Assembly (NCBI GenBank): GCA_965197635.1
Contig: CBDANN010000008.1
Location: forward strand, 620,001-684,000
DNA from: Bin87 sp965197635
Lineage (GTDB): Bacteria > Chloroflexota > Dehalococcoidia > Lucifugimonadales > UBA3495
Direction: 5' to 3'
Length of the DNA stretch: 64,000 nt
The first letter of the stretch is position 1. Every line of letters begins with the position of its first letter. Shown here piece by piece: positions 52,688 through 61,200 of the stretch. Below the pieces are notes generated by a model. The model saw only the letters and a program-made list of their open reading frames with translations. It ran no database searches and was not told the DNA's origin. The translations under genes were made by a program, and so were the position numbers.

Positions 52688-53854
52688 ATGCCGAAAGATA
52701 AGGTGGAAGTTTTCTGGTTTTCCGAACAACCCTACGGCCACGTCACCGATGACGACGTTTCGCAGTATGAGTCGGGGCGACTGGATTTCTCCAACGCTCA
52801 CTTCGACCCGGAGAAGGCGCACGTTCTCTACAACCAGTACCACGAGCAGTATGCCCTGGCCGACGAAAATGGGTTCGACGGCATCATGTCCAACGAGCAC
52901 CATGCCTCGTACTGGTGCATGAAGCCGGCGGTTAACATTGACGCCGCCGTCATAGCCAAGGTGACGCGCAACGCCAAGATTGCCATTCTGGGCAATGTGA
53001 TTGCGGTCAACGACCCCATCCGCATGGCCGAGGAAATCGCCATGCTGGACTGCATCTCCGGCGGGCGCATTATCTCCGGTTTCGTGCGGGGTACTGCGGT
53101 GGAGACGCTGCAGGGGGGCATCGCTCCGCCGCAAAACCGGGACCGCTTTGAGGAAGCCCACGACCTCATCATCAAGTGCTGGACCCAGCCGGGGCCATTC
53201 CGCTATGAGGGAGAGTATTACCACTATCGGAAGGTGAACCCCTGGGTACTGCCCATGCAGAAGCCCCATCCGCCAATCTGGTTCCCCGGGTTCAGCAGCC
53301 CGGAGAGCGTGGTGTGGGCGGCGCGACACCAGCATCCGTATATGAACCTCGGTTCGTTGCTGGACCATACCCACCGACTGCGGGACGTGTACATCGACAC
53401 GGCGCGGGAGACGGGCTTCGAGCCGGGGCCCGAGCACTTCGGCTACCTGCTGCGGGTGTTCTGTGCGGACACCGACGAAAAGGCGCAGGAGATTGGTCGC
53501 GAGTTCCTGTGGACGCAGGAGCATCGCAACCGCGGACCCCGTGAGCACAACGACCCGCCCGGGTACCAGTCCCGCGAGGCGGTCAACATCCAGCGGACGC
53601 TGCCGGGCGCCGGCGGGTTCGGGCGGACGATGACCTACGAAGAACTGCAAGAGGCCAACAACATCATCGTGGGCAGCCCCGACACCGTGCGGGAAAAGCT
53701 GTCCATGATCATCGAACGGCTCAACCCCGGCTACCTGCACATCTACGGCAACGAGGGCGCCATGGCCCACGAGGATGTGATGCGCTCTATCGAGTTGATT
53801 GGCCGTGAGGTGATTCCCGCGCTGCACGAGATTCCGTTGGTGGAGCACTACTAG
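52688..53854 (+). CDS. LLM-class flavin-dependent oxidoreductase (FMN type)
   Basis: The protein is a 388-residue bacterial-luciferase-like monooxygenase. FDGIMSNEHHASYW near residue 60 and AILGNVIAVNDPIRMAEEIAMLD near 97 are typical of the flavin-site strands in the family, as is GRIISGFVRGTAVE near 124. It is longer than the two F420-type LLM enzymes in the window and of a different subgroup. Substrate unknown. A clear promoter and ribosome site precede it. Confidence 0.88.
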   Translation: MPKDKVEVFWFSEQPYGHVTDDDVSQYESGRLDFSNAHFDPEKAHVLYNQYHEQYALADENGFDGIMSNEHHASYWCMKPAVNIDAAVIAKVTRNAKIAILGNVIAVNDPIRMAEEIAMLDCISGGRIISGFVRGTAVETLQGGIAPPQNRDRFEEAHDLIIKCWTQPGPFRYEGEYYHYRKVNPWVLPMQKPHPPIWFPGFSSPESVVWAARHQHPYMNLGSLLDHTHRLRDVYIDTARETGFEPGPEHFGYLLRVFCADTDEKAQEIGREFLWTQEHRNRGPREHNDPPGYQSREAVNIQRTLPGAGGFGRTMTYEELQEANNIIVGSPDTVREKLSMIIERLNPGYLHIYGNEGAMAHEDVMRSIELIGREVIPALHEIPLVEHY

Positions 53855-53869
53855 GAACCTATAGGAATC

Positions 53870-54301
53870 GTGCCGTCGCCGGCAACTCTAATCGCCGCCG
53901 CCGCGCTATGCCTGTTGCTCGCAGGCGGATGCCTGGTCGGCGGCGATGTTGATTGTCCCGACGGTATGGAGCCGTTCACGGAACTCAACATTTACTTCGG
54001 ACAGGAGAAAGGCGACGGCGGGACTGTCAGCGAAGAAGAGTGGCAAGTTTTCTTGGCTGATGCCGTTACGCTCAAGTTTCCGGACGGGTTGACCGTTTTG
54101 GACGCTCGCGGCCAGTGGTTTGACACGGAGGAGGGACGGCTTTACCAAGAGTCCACCAAGTTGTTGAATGTGCTGGTTCCCGTTGACGCGACGGAAAGCA
54201 GCGTCGGCACGGTCCGCGGGCTTTCCGACATTTACAAAGACCGCTTTGACCAGCAGGCGGTGTTCCACACATCACTGCCGGCTTGCGCCGCGGTGTACTG
54301 A
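53870..54301 (+). CDS. DUF3574 lipoprotein
   Basis: GTG at 53870 starts a signal peptide with lipobox LLAGGC (Cys near residue 21). The rest matches DUF3574: FTELNIYFGQEKGDGG, EEEWQVFLADAVTLKFPDGL and LDARGQWFDTEEGRL. The function of the family is unknown. The gene is followed immediately by a broken paralogue. Confidence 0.8.
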   Translation: MPSPATLIAAAALCLLLAGGCLVGGDVDCPDGMEPFTELNIYFGQEKGDGGTVSEEEWQVFLADAVTLKFPDGLTVLDARGQWFDTEEGRLYQESTKLLNVLVPVDATESSVGTVRGLSDIYKDRFDQQAVFHTSLPACAAVY

Positions 54302-54313
54302 TGGAGCCGCCGG

Positions 54314-54747
54314 ATGTGGAATATCGTTGGGTGGTTGTTGCTCCCGTCGGTTGTTCTCGCAGGGTTGGCCGGCTGCGTTGCCGAAACGGGGTTCCAATTG
54401 CCCGGACGACATCAGCAAGTGGTGCGGTATGAACTGTTTTCCGATTGTACCGCGCGGACGGGCGGTCTCTGTCTCCGGAGGAATGGAACGCCTTCCTGGG
54501 GGACACGGTCACGCCGCGCTTTCCCCAGGGCCTGAGCGTGTTGGAAGTGACGGGGTAGTGGCAGAGGCCGGATGGTGTTGTCGAACGCGAGACCACCAAG
54601 TTGGTGATGCTGCTGAAACTTCCGCCGATTGACGACGGTATGGCGCTCATTAACGAGATTTCGCGCGAGTTCGCGAGTCGTTTCAACCAGGATCCGGTTA
54701 TTCGATCCGTCAGACAGAATGAATGTTCCGGCCTTTACTCGGAGTGA
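54314..54747 (+). pseudogene. Second DUF3574 lipoprotein, inactivated
   Basis: It begins with a signal peptide and lipobox (VVLAGLAGC). After ETGFQLPG the frame changes more than once. Downstream frames give the DUF3574 body: EEWNAFLGDTVTPRFPQGL, then VLEVTG followed by TAG where the neighbour has Gln of RGQW, then ERETTKLVMLLKLPPIDDG to the end. It is a tandem duplicate of the preceding gene that has decayed. Confidence 0.7.
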
Positions 54748-54772
54748 CGGACCACAACAACGGGAGGACACG

Positions 54773-55660
54773 GTGACACTGCCAAAGAAGCAGGCTTTCA
54801 TAGGCGTCGGCACCATGGGCAATTTGATGGCTGGCTGCTTGTTGGACGCTGGAGTGGATCTGACGGTTTACGACCTGCGGCGGGTGGCGGGGGAGCCGCT
54901 GCTGGATCGTGGAGCGAGTTGGGCCGACCGTGCCGAGGCGGCGGTGTACGGCTGCGAAATGGTCTGGACGTCGCTGCCCGGGCCGGCGCAGGTTGAGTCG
55001 GTTCTGCTGGGCAACGAAGCCGGCGTGCTGGCGGCGATGTCCGACGGCGCGGTGCTGGTGGATACCACCACCAACGACCCCGACGTGGCCCGGCGGGTCG
55101 CAACCGCCTGCCGGGACCGGGGCCTGGCCATGTTGGATGCCCCGGTGAGCGGACGGCCGCCGACGATGACGATGATGGTCGGCGGTGGACAAGACGTGTT
55201 TGAACGGATGCGTCCCGCGTTGGACGCAGTCGCGGCGCAAGTGTTTTACGTTGGGCCGGCCGGCGCCGGGTGTACCGCCAAGCTCGCGACCCAGTACATG
55301 GGATATACCAACCTGATTGCCGCCATTGAGGGGATGCTGATAGCCCGCCTGGGCGGGGTTGATCCGGCGGTGTTGGCGGAGATTGTGCCGGTGAGCGCGG
55401 GAGCCAGCCGTGCGTTCAACGCCATCCCCAACAGCATATTGAACCGCTCTTTTCAGGCCGGCGGTACGCTGGACATCGTGGCGAAGGACGTAGCGTTGGC
55501 GTGCGAGCTGGCGGAACGGCTCGAGGCCCCGGCGGGCGCCGGGTCGGTTGCCGACGCTCTGTACAAGCGGGCACAGGTCGAAGGCTGGGGCGGCGAAGGC
55601 TATCCGATAGTGGCGCGAGTGCTGGAGGCGTTGGCGGGGGTGGAGTTACGCAGCGGGTGA
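54773..55660 (+). CDS. NAD-binding 3-hydroxyisobutyrate-dehydrogenase-like enzyme
   Basis: The beta-hydroxyacid dehydrogenase layout is clear: nucleotide motif AFIGVGTMGNLMAGCLL at the start, DAPVSGRPPTMTMMVGG near residue 122, and GAGCTAKLATQYMGYTN near 168 with the catalytic Lys. Members oxidise beta-hydroxyacids such as 3-hydroxyisobutyrate or tartronate semialdehyde; the exact substrate is open. GTG at 54773 follows GGGAGGA. The 3' end overlaps the next gene, on the other strand, by 61 bases. Confidence 0.88.
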   Translation: MTLPKKQAFIGVGTMGNLMAGCLLDAGVDLTVYDLRRVAGEPLLDRGASWADRAEAAVYGCEMVWTSLPGPAQVESVLLGNEAGVLAAMSDGAVLVDTTTNDPDVARRVATACRDRGLAMLDAPVSGRPPTMTMMVGGGQDVFERMRPALDAVAAQVFYVGPAGAGCTAKLATQYMGYTNLIAAIEGMLIARLGGVDPAVLAEIVPVSAGASRAFNAIPNSILNRSFQAGGTLDIVAKDVALACELAERLEAPAGAGSVADALYKRAQVEGWGGEGYPIVARVLEALAGVELRSG

Positions 55661-56082
55661 ACCATCCTATCTCGTTGGCGGGTTGACGTCGGGTTCGCCT
55701 GAGAGGATGCTGGCAACTTCGGGGGCAGTTCCACGCCATGCTCGGCCAGCGCCTTTCTGATGCGCTCACGTTCATCCCGGCGTCCTCTCTCGGCGGCCCT
55801 TTTCTCAACGGCTTCCTTAGCAGCGAACCACATTTGCAAAACTCCGTAAAGCGCGAGGGTCGTGGGAAAAAGCAGCAGCGTCGCCAATATAATCACACCA
55901 TCGTCTTTGTCTGTTAACTCTTTGAGGAACCCGATGCCCCACAGTCCAGCGCAGGATTGACAGCTATTGACTACCACTGCGAACAGCATACTGACGGTTA
56001 TCGACAGTGAACCGTCAAAGTGACCGATCATTTTCGTTCGTTCGTTCGTTCCCATTGTACCATCCTGGTAGGCTTCGTCCAT
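55600..56082 (-). CDS. Small membrane protein with charged C-terminal coiled coil
   Basis: Two hydrophobic segments (SITVSMLFAVVVNS and DGVIILATLLLFPTTLALYGVL) are followed by AAKEAVEKRAAERGRRDERE. The same layout, starting EAYQDGTMGTNER, with KELTDKDDGVI between the segments, occurs in unnamed small proteins of marine and sponge bacteria. The start is uncertain; 56082 is chosen from this similarity. Function unknown. The gene overlaps the previous gene end to end. Confidence 0.55.
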   Translation of the reverse strand: MDEAYQDGTMGTNERTKMIGHFDGSLSITVSMLFAVVVNSCQSCAGLWGIGFLKELTDKDDGVIILATLLLFPTTLALYGVLQMWFAAKEAVEKRAAERGRRDERERIRKALAEHGVELPPKLPASSQANPTSTRQRDRMVHPLRNSTPANASSTRATIG

Positions 56083-56282
56083 TGCAGCGTAGCAGGAGGA
56101 AGAGCGGGTGGCCTGTTTGGGAACTACCTGTTTACTGCTCATACCGCAACAACACGTCAGACATTGTCGGCGTGTCCGTACCAGAAGCCGCGCAGCATCA
56201 TCCGTCTCCGGCAGTGTGGTACCATGACGGCGCATAATCAGGTTGTCGCGGCACAGTTGCGCCGGCGCCCCGGAGGGAGAAC

Positions 56283-57662
56283 ATGGCGATTACGTTCCAG
56301 CCCAGCGCTTACAGTGGCCTGGTTGACCAGGAAAACGGCATGGTCAGCCGGGAGATTTTCGTGAATTCCGACATATACGCCGAGGAGCAGGACCGGATTT
56401 TCACCCGGGCCTGGCTGTTCGTCGGGCACGAAAGCCAGGTCGCCAAGCCGGGTGACTTCTTCATCTCGTCCATGGGTGAGGAGTCTGTAATCCTCTGCCG
56501 TGATCGGGAGGGGGAGATACACGTCTTTCTCAATTCGTGTATGCACCGGGGGATGAAGGTTTGCCGCTACGACGAGGGCAATACGCCGATCTTTACGTGC
56601 CCCTATCACGGCTGGAGTTATGCTACCGACGGCGCGCTGGTAGGTGTGCCCTTTTACAAGGACGCTTACCACGAGGAACTGGATAAGTCGCAGTGGGGCC
56701 TGATTCGGGTGCCCAAGATGGTCAACTACAAGGGGGGCATCTGGGCGACGTGGGACCCTAACGCGCCGGACTTCCTGGAATATATCGGCGGCTTCCGCAC
56801 CTACCTGGACATCCTGTTTGACGGGTGGGACGGCACCGATGGCGGCACCGAGGTCATCGGCGGCATTGAGAAGTGGATGGTGCCCAGCAACTGGAAGTTC
56901 CCCGCCGAGAACTTCATCGGCGACCGCTACCACAACATCAGCCACCGCTCCGTTGACCTGGTGGGCATCGGCCCCTCCGGGCAGGGACGGCGAGACAACA
57001 GCGAGCGTGAGGGGGCCAAGTCGTTGGACGTATCCTTCCCCGAGCGGGGCCACGGAACCGTCATGTTCCTGCGACCCGAGGACGCGCAGCCGGTTCTCTC
57101 CTACCAGAATGATCCGGTGGTCTCGGAGTATTTCTACCAGTGCGAGATCGCACGCAAGGAACGGCAGGGCCAGCTGTGGCGCATATTGGCTGGGCCGGGG
57201 ACAATCTTCCCCAATATGTCCTACCTGCCCCGGCAGCCGCGGAGTATCGCCGTGTGGCATCCGCGTGGCCCGGATCAGACCGAGGTTTGGCGGTGGTTCC
57301 TGGTGGACAGCGCCGCGCCGCCGGAGGTCAAGGAGTTCCTGCGCCAGTACTACATCCGTTACTCCGGCCCGGCCGGTCTGACCGAGCAGGACGACATGGA
57401 GAACTGGAACTACGCCCACTCTGCCAGCCGCGGGGCGATGGCGCGGCGGCACCACTACAACTACCAGATGGGCATGGGCTACGCGGTTACCGATTTCGAG
57501 GACGGGGGGCTGAAGCTTCCCGGCACCGTTCTCGACACCACCAAGGCGCGGGCTGGCGAGCAGAACCAGCGCGGGTTCTACAGCCGTTGGAGGGAGTTCA
57601 TGGCGGCGCGGGACTGGGATGATCTGGCTACGTGGCGGAACGGCAACGGCTCCAGCTGCTAG
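56283..57662 (+). CDS. Rieske ring-hydroxylating oxygenase, large subunit
   Basis: Residues 80-110 hold the Rieske site: CMHRGMKVCRYDEG...CPYHGWSY, that is C-x-H-x16-C-x2-H. The catalytic domain has AENFIGDRYHNISHRS near 215 with the two His ligands of the mononuclear iron. The length (459) fits alpha subunits of aromatic dioxygenases. It hydroxylates an aromatic ring with O2; the substrate is not predictable. GGAGGG precedes the start. The small subunit follows six bases after the stop. Confidence 0.93.
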   Translation: MAITFQPSAYSGLVDQENGMVSREIFVNSDIYAEEQDRIFTRAWLFVGHESQVAKPGDFFISSMGEESVILCRDREGEIHVFLNSCMHRGMKVCRYDEGNTPIFTCPYHGWSYATDGALVGVPFYKDAYHEELDKSQWGLIRVPKMVNYKGGIWATWDPNAPDFLEYIGGFRTYLDILFDGWDGTDGGTEVIGGIEKWMVPSNWKFPAENFIGDRYHNISHRSVDLVGIGPSGQGRRDNSEREGAKSLDVSFPERGHGTVMFLRPEDAQPVLSYQNDPVVSEYFYQCEIARKERQGQLWRILAGPGTIFPNMSYLPRQPRSIAVWHPRGPDQTEVWRWFLVDSAAPPEVKEFLRQYYIRYSGPAGLTEQDDMENWNYAHSASRGAMARRHHYNYQMGMGYAVTDFEDGGLKLPGTVLDTTKARAGEQNQRGFYSRWREFMAARDWDDLATWRNGNGSSC

Positions 57663-57667
57663 GTGGC

Positions 57668-58216
57668 ATGATGGTTGTTGCCAATGACCCGCTGGCGATG
57701 CTTCTGCTCAAGCAGGGCGTGGAGGCGTTCCTATACCACGAAGCCAACCTGCTGGACGACCGGCGCTACGAGGAGTGGTTGGCGCTGCTCACCGATGACG
57801 TGCGGTACTGGGTACCCATGCGGCGCAACGTCAAGTTCGGCGAGCTGGAGCGCGAGTTCACCCGTGAAGGCCAGGACATCAACTGGTTTGACGAGGGCAT
57901 ACAGACGCTCACGCAGCGGGTCAGGCAGATTCTGACCGGGGTGCACTGGGCCGAGGAACCGTTGTCCCGTATCTCCCACTTGGTCACCAACGTCGAGATT
58001 ATAGACGCCACACCAACGGCTGCGGATGCGGAGGAAGTATCCCTGCGCTGCCGGTTCATCATCTACCGCAACCGCGTCGCCACGGAGACAGACATCCTGG
58101 TGGGCCGGCGGGAGGATACGCTGCGCCGCGTTGAAGGCCAGTGGCGCATCGCCCAACGTCAGGTGTTCCTGGACCAGAACGTGCTGCTGGCGAAGAACCT
58201 GACGTTCTTTTTCTAG
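57668..58216 (+). CDS. Ring-hydroxylating oxygenase, small subunit
   Basis: The protein has the SnoaL-like cone fold of dioxygenase beta subunits: EAFLYHEANLLDDRRYEEWL near residue 17, LLTDDVRYWVPMRRN near 38, and RISHLVTNVEI near 100. Beta subunits give structure to the alpha3beta3 complex. The start codon follows the alpha stop within six bases. No ferredoxin or reductase gene is next to the pair, so electrons must come from partners elsewhere. Confidence 0.9.
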   Translation: MMVVANDPLAMLLLKQGVEAFLYHEANLLDDRRYEEWLALLTDDVRYWVPMRRNVKFGELEREFTREGQDINWFDEGIQTLTQRVRQILTGVHWAEEPLSRISHLVTNVEIIDATPTAADAEEVSLRCRFIIYRNRVATETDILVGRREDTLRRVEGQWRIAQRQVFLDQNVLLAKNLTFFF

Positions 58217-58235
58217 GCCGTGTTGACATTTCACC

Positions 58236-58362
58236 GTCATTCCCGCGAAAGCACGTCACCCCGTACTTGATACGGGGCGGGAATCCAATATCGGAATCTG
58301 CAATTATGGTTGAGAAATCAGACACCTGACAGCCTTGGGATTCCGGCTTTCGCCGGAATGAC
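58236..58362. repeat. Dispersed intergenic repeat with inverted ends
   Basis: GTCATTCCCGCGAAAG at 58236-58251 and CTTTCGCCGGAATGAC at 58347-58362 are inverted repeats with one mismatch. The right side also holds the palindrome TTCCGGCTTTCGCCGGAA. This is a common intergenic repeat type in environmental bacteria. The rest of the gap to 58554 shows no gene. Confidence 0.75.
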
Positions 58363-58554
58363 GGATCAAACTCCAAATCTCACCAGAACCTAGTGTGGTG
58401 TATCCGTAGTTCGTCGGACATAAAGTGCTGACTTGTGCCTTTGTGCCACTCCGCTCCAAGAAGAAAACCGTTTTCCTGTCTTGGTGGAATGCCTCAGAGT
58501 AATACGACGAACTACGAATACAGGACACTAGTGTACCTGCGCTAAAGGTAGGGA

Positions 58555-58761
58555 ATGATGCCTGATATTGTGAACCTGTTTGAAGTGGAGCCGGGTCAGA
58601 CGGTTAAGCTATACGGCGACGCCACCGCCGAGGTTGTATCAAACCCGAAGGACGGCGTGTGGCTTTTCGTGCGCTACCTGACCAGCCCGGAGGACCCGGA
58701 CCAGGTCGGCGAAGAAGATATGGTATTCGCCCAGGACGTGCTGGAACTGGTGTCCGATTAG
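58555..58761 (+). CDS. Small hypothetical protein
   Basis: Sixty-eight acidic residues: VNLFEVEPGQTVKLYGDATA, then EVVSNPKDGVWLFVRYLTSP and EEDMVFAQDVLELVSD. The pattern suggests a small beta-barrel domain. GGTAGGGA lies just upstream. The next small gene starts four bases after its stop. Confidence 0.6.
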   Translation: MMPDIVNLFEVEPGQTVKLYGDATAEVVSNPKDGVWLFVRYLTSPEDPDQVGEEDMVFAQDVLELVSD

Positions 58762-58765
58762 CCCT

Positions 58766-59005
58766 ATGGCCGCTGCCACGACCAGTAGCACCGCCTCCGC
58801 AGGAGGGCTGACGATTCCTGAAACCGATGAAATCCTGGCCGCGCTGCGCGCCGGCTATCGTTCCATTGACGATGGTTACGGGTTCTATCCGGGGTTTGAC
58901 GGCTGGCTGGAGTCGCTGGGGTACCGGAGACGGGACGACATTTCATGCACCTGTCCGGACGGGGGATTTCGGGGGCACCTGCCAGAATGTCGGTGGGTGC
59001 GATAA
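58766..59005 (+). CDS. Small hypothetical protein with Cys cluster
   Basis: Seventy-nine residues. After a Ser/Thr/Ala-rich start comes ETDEILAALRAGYRSIDDGY and a tail DDISCTCPDGGFRGHLPEC with three Cys and one His. The tail could bind a metal. It is closely spaced after the preceding small gene. No family recognised. Confidence 0.5.
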   Translation: MAAATTSSTASAGGLTIPETDEILAALRAGYRSIDDGYGFYPGFDGWLESLGYRRRDDISCTCPDGGFRGHLPECRWVR

Positions 59006-59091
59006 CCGGCGGTCACGAGGCGATATTACGCGCCGACAGATTTCACCAAAGCGCGCCACCGGCGCGACATTGATTTATGGAGTAGCAAACG

Positions 59092-59901
59092 ATGTCCCAG
59101 CAGATGGTTCACCTGATGGAAATGGTATGGCAGTCGATCTCCGGTTTGTGTGCCCACCTGTCTCCCGAGCAATGGGCAGCGCCAACGGAGTGCCCCGGCT
59201 GGTCGGTGCAGGACCAGGTATCGCACCTGGTGGGCAGCGAATGCCGGCTGCTGGGACGGCCGGCGCCAGCCCACGAACCGGCGGATACCTCCCACGTGCA
59301 GAATGAAGTTGGCCAGAGCAACGAGGTTCTAGTGGACTATCGCCGGCAATTCAGCGGAGCCGACGTGCTGGCCGAGTTCCGCGAAATCACCGCCGAGCGG
59401 CTGGGCGTGCTGCGCGGGATGTCCGAAACCGACTTTGCCGCCGAGACGGACAATCCCCTGGGACGCGGCCCCTACACGGACCTGCTGGCCATCCGCATCT
59501 ACGACGCCTGGGTGCATGAACAGGATATGCGCCGCACGCTGGGCATCTCGGGCCACCTTGCCGGTCCGGTGGCGCAGCACGCCTACGGACGCACCGAGAT
59601 GGCGATGCCGTTCGTGGTAGGCCGCAAGGTCAGGCCCGACGATGGCGCGACAGTAGTGTTTGACATAACGGGCGACGTGGGCGGCACCATCGCCCTTAAC
59701 ATGGACGGTGGGCGGGCGCAACGGATGGACGCCGCGCCGGCCTCGCCGACGGTGTGCCTCACGATGGGACTGGAGCCGTTCAACGCGCTGGGCACGGGTC
59801 GATGGACGGCGGAGCGGGCGCTGGCCGGCGGCTCAGTGGCGATTGCCGGCGACCGGGCGCTGGGGGAGCGGATTGTGGGGGAGATGAACTTTATGATTTG
59901 A
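59092..59901 (+). CDS. Maleylpyruvate isomerase-family protein (DinB-like, mycothiol-dependent type)
   Basis: The N-terminal domain matches the MDMPI/DinB-like helical bundle: PTECPGWSVQDQVSHLVGSE near residue 37 and IRIYDAWVHEQDMRRTLG near 140 carry the His ligands of the metal site. The C-terminal 90 residues are an SCP2-like alpha/beta domain (GDVGGTIALNMDG, ASPTVCLTMGLEPFNAL). Relatives isomerise or transfer thiols; Chloroflexota members are not characterised. Confidence 0.78.
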   Translation: MSQQMVHLMEMVWQSISGLCAHLSPEQWAAPTECPGWSVQDQVSHLVGSECRLLGRPAPAHEPADTSHVQNEVGQSNEVLVDYRRQFSGADVLAEFREITAERLGVLRGMSETDFAAETDNPLGRGPYTDLLAIRIYDAWVHEQDMRRTLGISGHLAGPVAQHAYGRTEMAMPFVVGRKVRPDDGATVVFDITGDVGGTIALNMDGGRAQRMDAAPASPTVCLTMGLEPFNALGTGRWTAERALAGGSVAIAGDRALGERIVGEMNFMI

Positions 59902-59946
59902 CGCCATCACAATGGAGCGACATATGTCTCCGAATGGAGGCGCTGT

Positions 59947-60276
59947 ATGGCAAACGAAGTTACTGACAACGACCTTTACGAAGTCATCTTCATCGAATCG
60001 GACGACGACTTTGCCGTCATTTGTCCCGGCATCCCCGGCGCCGTTTCCCAGGGTAAAGATCGGGAAGAGGCGCTGGTGATGATTGCCGACGCCATGGCGA
60101 TGTGCCGGATGTACCCGCTGCCTGGCGAGGAAAGCGAAGCCTGTCGCGAAGAGCTGCGCCAGTTGGGGAAAGCGAAAATCGCGGAACTAGTGGCGGAATG
60201 TGAGCAAGAGGGCCTGGAGTATTACGTCTGCGAGGTTGCCCCGCAACTGATACAGCCTCTTGTTGTGGCGGAATAG
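59947..60276 (+). CDS. hicB: HicB-family antitoxin (copy 1)
   Basis: The HicB partial RNase-H fold is visible: DLYEVIFIESDDDFAVICPGIPGA, then SQGKDREEALVMIADAMAM. The C-terminal half is helical and acidic (EEL-QLGKAKIAELVAECEQE). HicB binds and neutralises the HicA RNase. The order here, antitoxin before toxin, is the reverse of the E. coli order but common. The stop is four bases before the ancestral hicA start. Copy 2 follows. Confidence 0.82.
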   Translation: MANEVTDNDLYEVIFIESDDDFAVICPGIPGAVSQGKDREEALVMIADAMAMCRMYPLPGEESEACREELRQLGKAKIAELVAECEQEGLEYYVCEVAPQLIQPLVVAE

Positions 60277-60279
60277 CTT

Positions 60280-60540
60280 ACGCCGCCGTACATACCGGGA
60301 GTCAGCAGTCGGGAACTGGTGCGAATTTTGCGCCAGCTCAATTTCGCTGAATCCGAGATTGGCGGTCACACAGTTTTTCGCCATGAGCGCTTGGGGTTAA
60401 GGACTTCGGTTCCCAGACATCCCGGCGACGTATCCCCCAGGACAGTTGGGGGTATCATCCAACAGATTGGCCTGACCCGCATCGAGTTTGATGAAGTCCG
60501 CCGGCGTCGGGGGCGGATACCAGAGCGGTTTCGGGAATGA
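60280..60540 (+). CDS. hicA: HicA-family toxin (copy 1), start codon changed to ACG
   Basis: The frame aligns end to end with copy 2 at 60907-61167: PPYIPGVSSRELVRILRQLN, GGHTVFRHERLGL, SVPRHPGDVS and EFDEVRRRRGRIPERFRE. HicA is a small double-stranded-RNA-binding-fold RNase; His30 of GGH is the expected catalytic residue. Where copy 2 has ATG, this copy has ACG. Translation may be weak, or may start at GTG 60319, losing 13 residues of the first helix. The toxin is probably attenuated. Confidence 0.65.
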   Translation, partial: TPPYIPGVSSRELVRILRQLNFAESEIGGHTVFRHERLGLRTSVPRHPGDVSPRTVGGIIQQIGLTRIEFDEVRRRRGRIPERFRE

Positions 60541-60572
60541 GTGTCTATCGCACGGTTGAATAAGGAGTAGTC

Positions 60573-60902
60573 ATGCCAAACACGGGCCATAGCAATGACC
60601 TTTACGAAGTCATCCTCATCTATTCCGGCGTAGGCTATGCGGCCATTTGCCCAGGCATCCCCGGCGCAGTGTCCCAAGGCATCGACCGGGAGGACGCGCT
60701 GGCGATGATTGCCGACGCCATGGCAATGTGCCGGATGTACCCGCTGCCCGGTGAGGAAAGCGAAACGCGCCGCGAGGAACTGCGGGAGTTGGGAAAAGCC
60801 AAAATCGCGGAACTAGTGGCGGAATGCGAGCGCGACGGCTGGGAATACGAGGTTCACGAAGTGGCGCCACAGCTGATAAGCCCTCCGGTGTCTGCGGGGT
60901 AG
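60573..60902 (+). CDS. hicB: HicB-family antitoxin (copy 2)
   Basis: Same length as copy 1 and nearly the same in its core (CPGIPGAVSQGIDREDALAM, MCRMYPLPGEESE). The first 25 residues and the last 15 differ more, which suggests a change in partner specificity. GGAGTAG precedes the start. The stop is four bases before the hicA start. Confidence 0.82.
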   Translation: MPNTGHSNDLYEVILIYSGVGYAAICPGIPGAVSQGIDREDALAMIADAMAMCRMYPLPGEESETRREELRELGKAKIAELVAECERDGWEYEVHEVAPQLISPPVSAG

Positions 60903-60906
60903 CCGG

Positions 60907-61167
60907 ATGCCGCCATATATTCCGGGAGTGGATAGGCGGGAAGTTGTCAGGTTATTGCGACGACTCAATTTCAGGCATGAAGAAGGCGGCGATCACACGG
61001 CTTTTCGCCACGACAGACTGGGTTTGCGGACTGCCGTGCCAAGACACCGCAGCGACGTTGACCCGGTAACGATGGGGTCAATCCTTGAGCAGATTGGCCT
61101 GACCCGCGCCGAGTTTGACGAAGCCCGCCGGCGTCGGGGCCGGATACCGGAACGGTTTCGGGAATGA
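60907..61167 (+). CDS. hicA: HicA-family toxin (copy 2)
   Basis: Eighty-six residues from ATG: PPYIPGVDRREVVRLLRRLN, GGDHTAFRHDRLGL, AVPRHRSDVDPVTM and EFDEARRRRGRIPERFRE. The predicted active His is residue 30. Unlike copy 1 it has a normal start codon, so this is the likely working toxin of the pair. Confidence 0.85.
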   Translation: MPPYIPGVDRREVVRLLRRLNFRHEEGGDHTAFRHDRLGLRTAVPRHRSDVDPVTMGSILEQIGLTRAEFDEARRRRGRIPERFRE

Positions 61168-61200
61168 GCAAGTTTCCCAGGAACGTAAGTGAGGACGGCC

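Noticed and set aside
52619..53848. Long minus-strand frame opposite the LLM oxidoreductase
   Set aside because: The plus strand codes a clear LLM enzyme with promoter and ribosome site; the other frame has no family match.
56238..57455. Long minus-strand frame opposite the Rieske large subunit
   Set aside because: The plus strand carries the Rieske motif and operon partner; the antisense frame is a codon-bias shadow.
60319..60540. HicA copy 1 as a normal gene starting at GTG 60319
   Set aside because: The alignment with copy 2 continues 13 codons further upstream to the ACG, so the short form would be truncated; I list the full ancestral extent and mark the start as changed.
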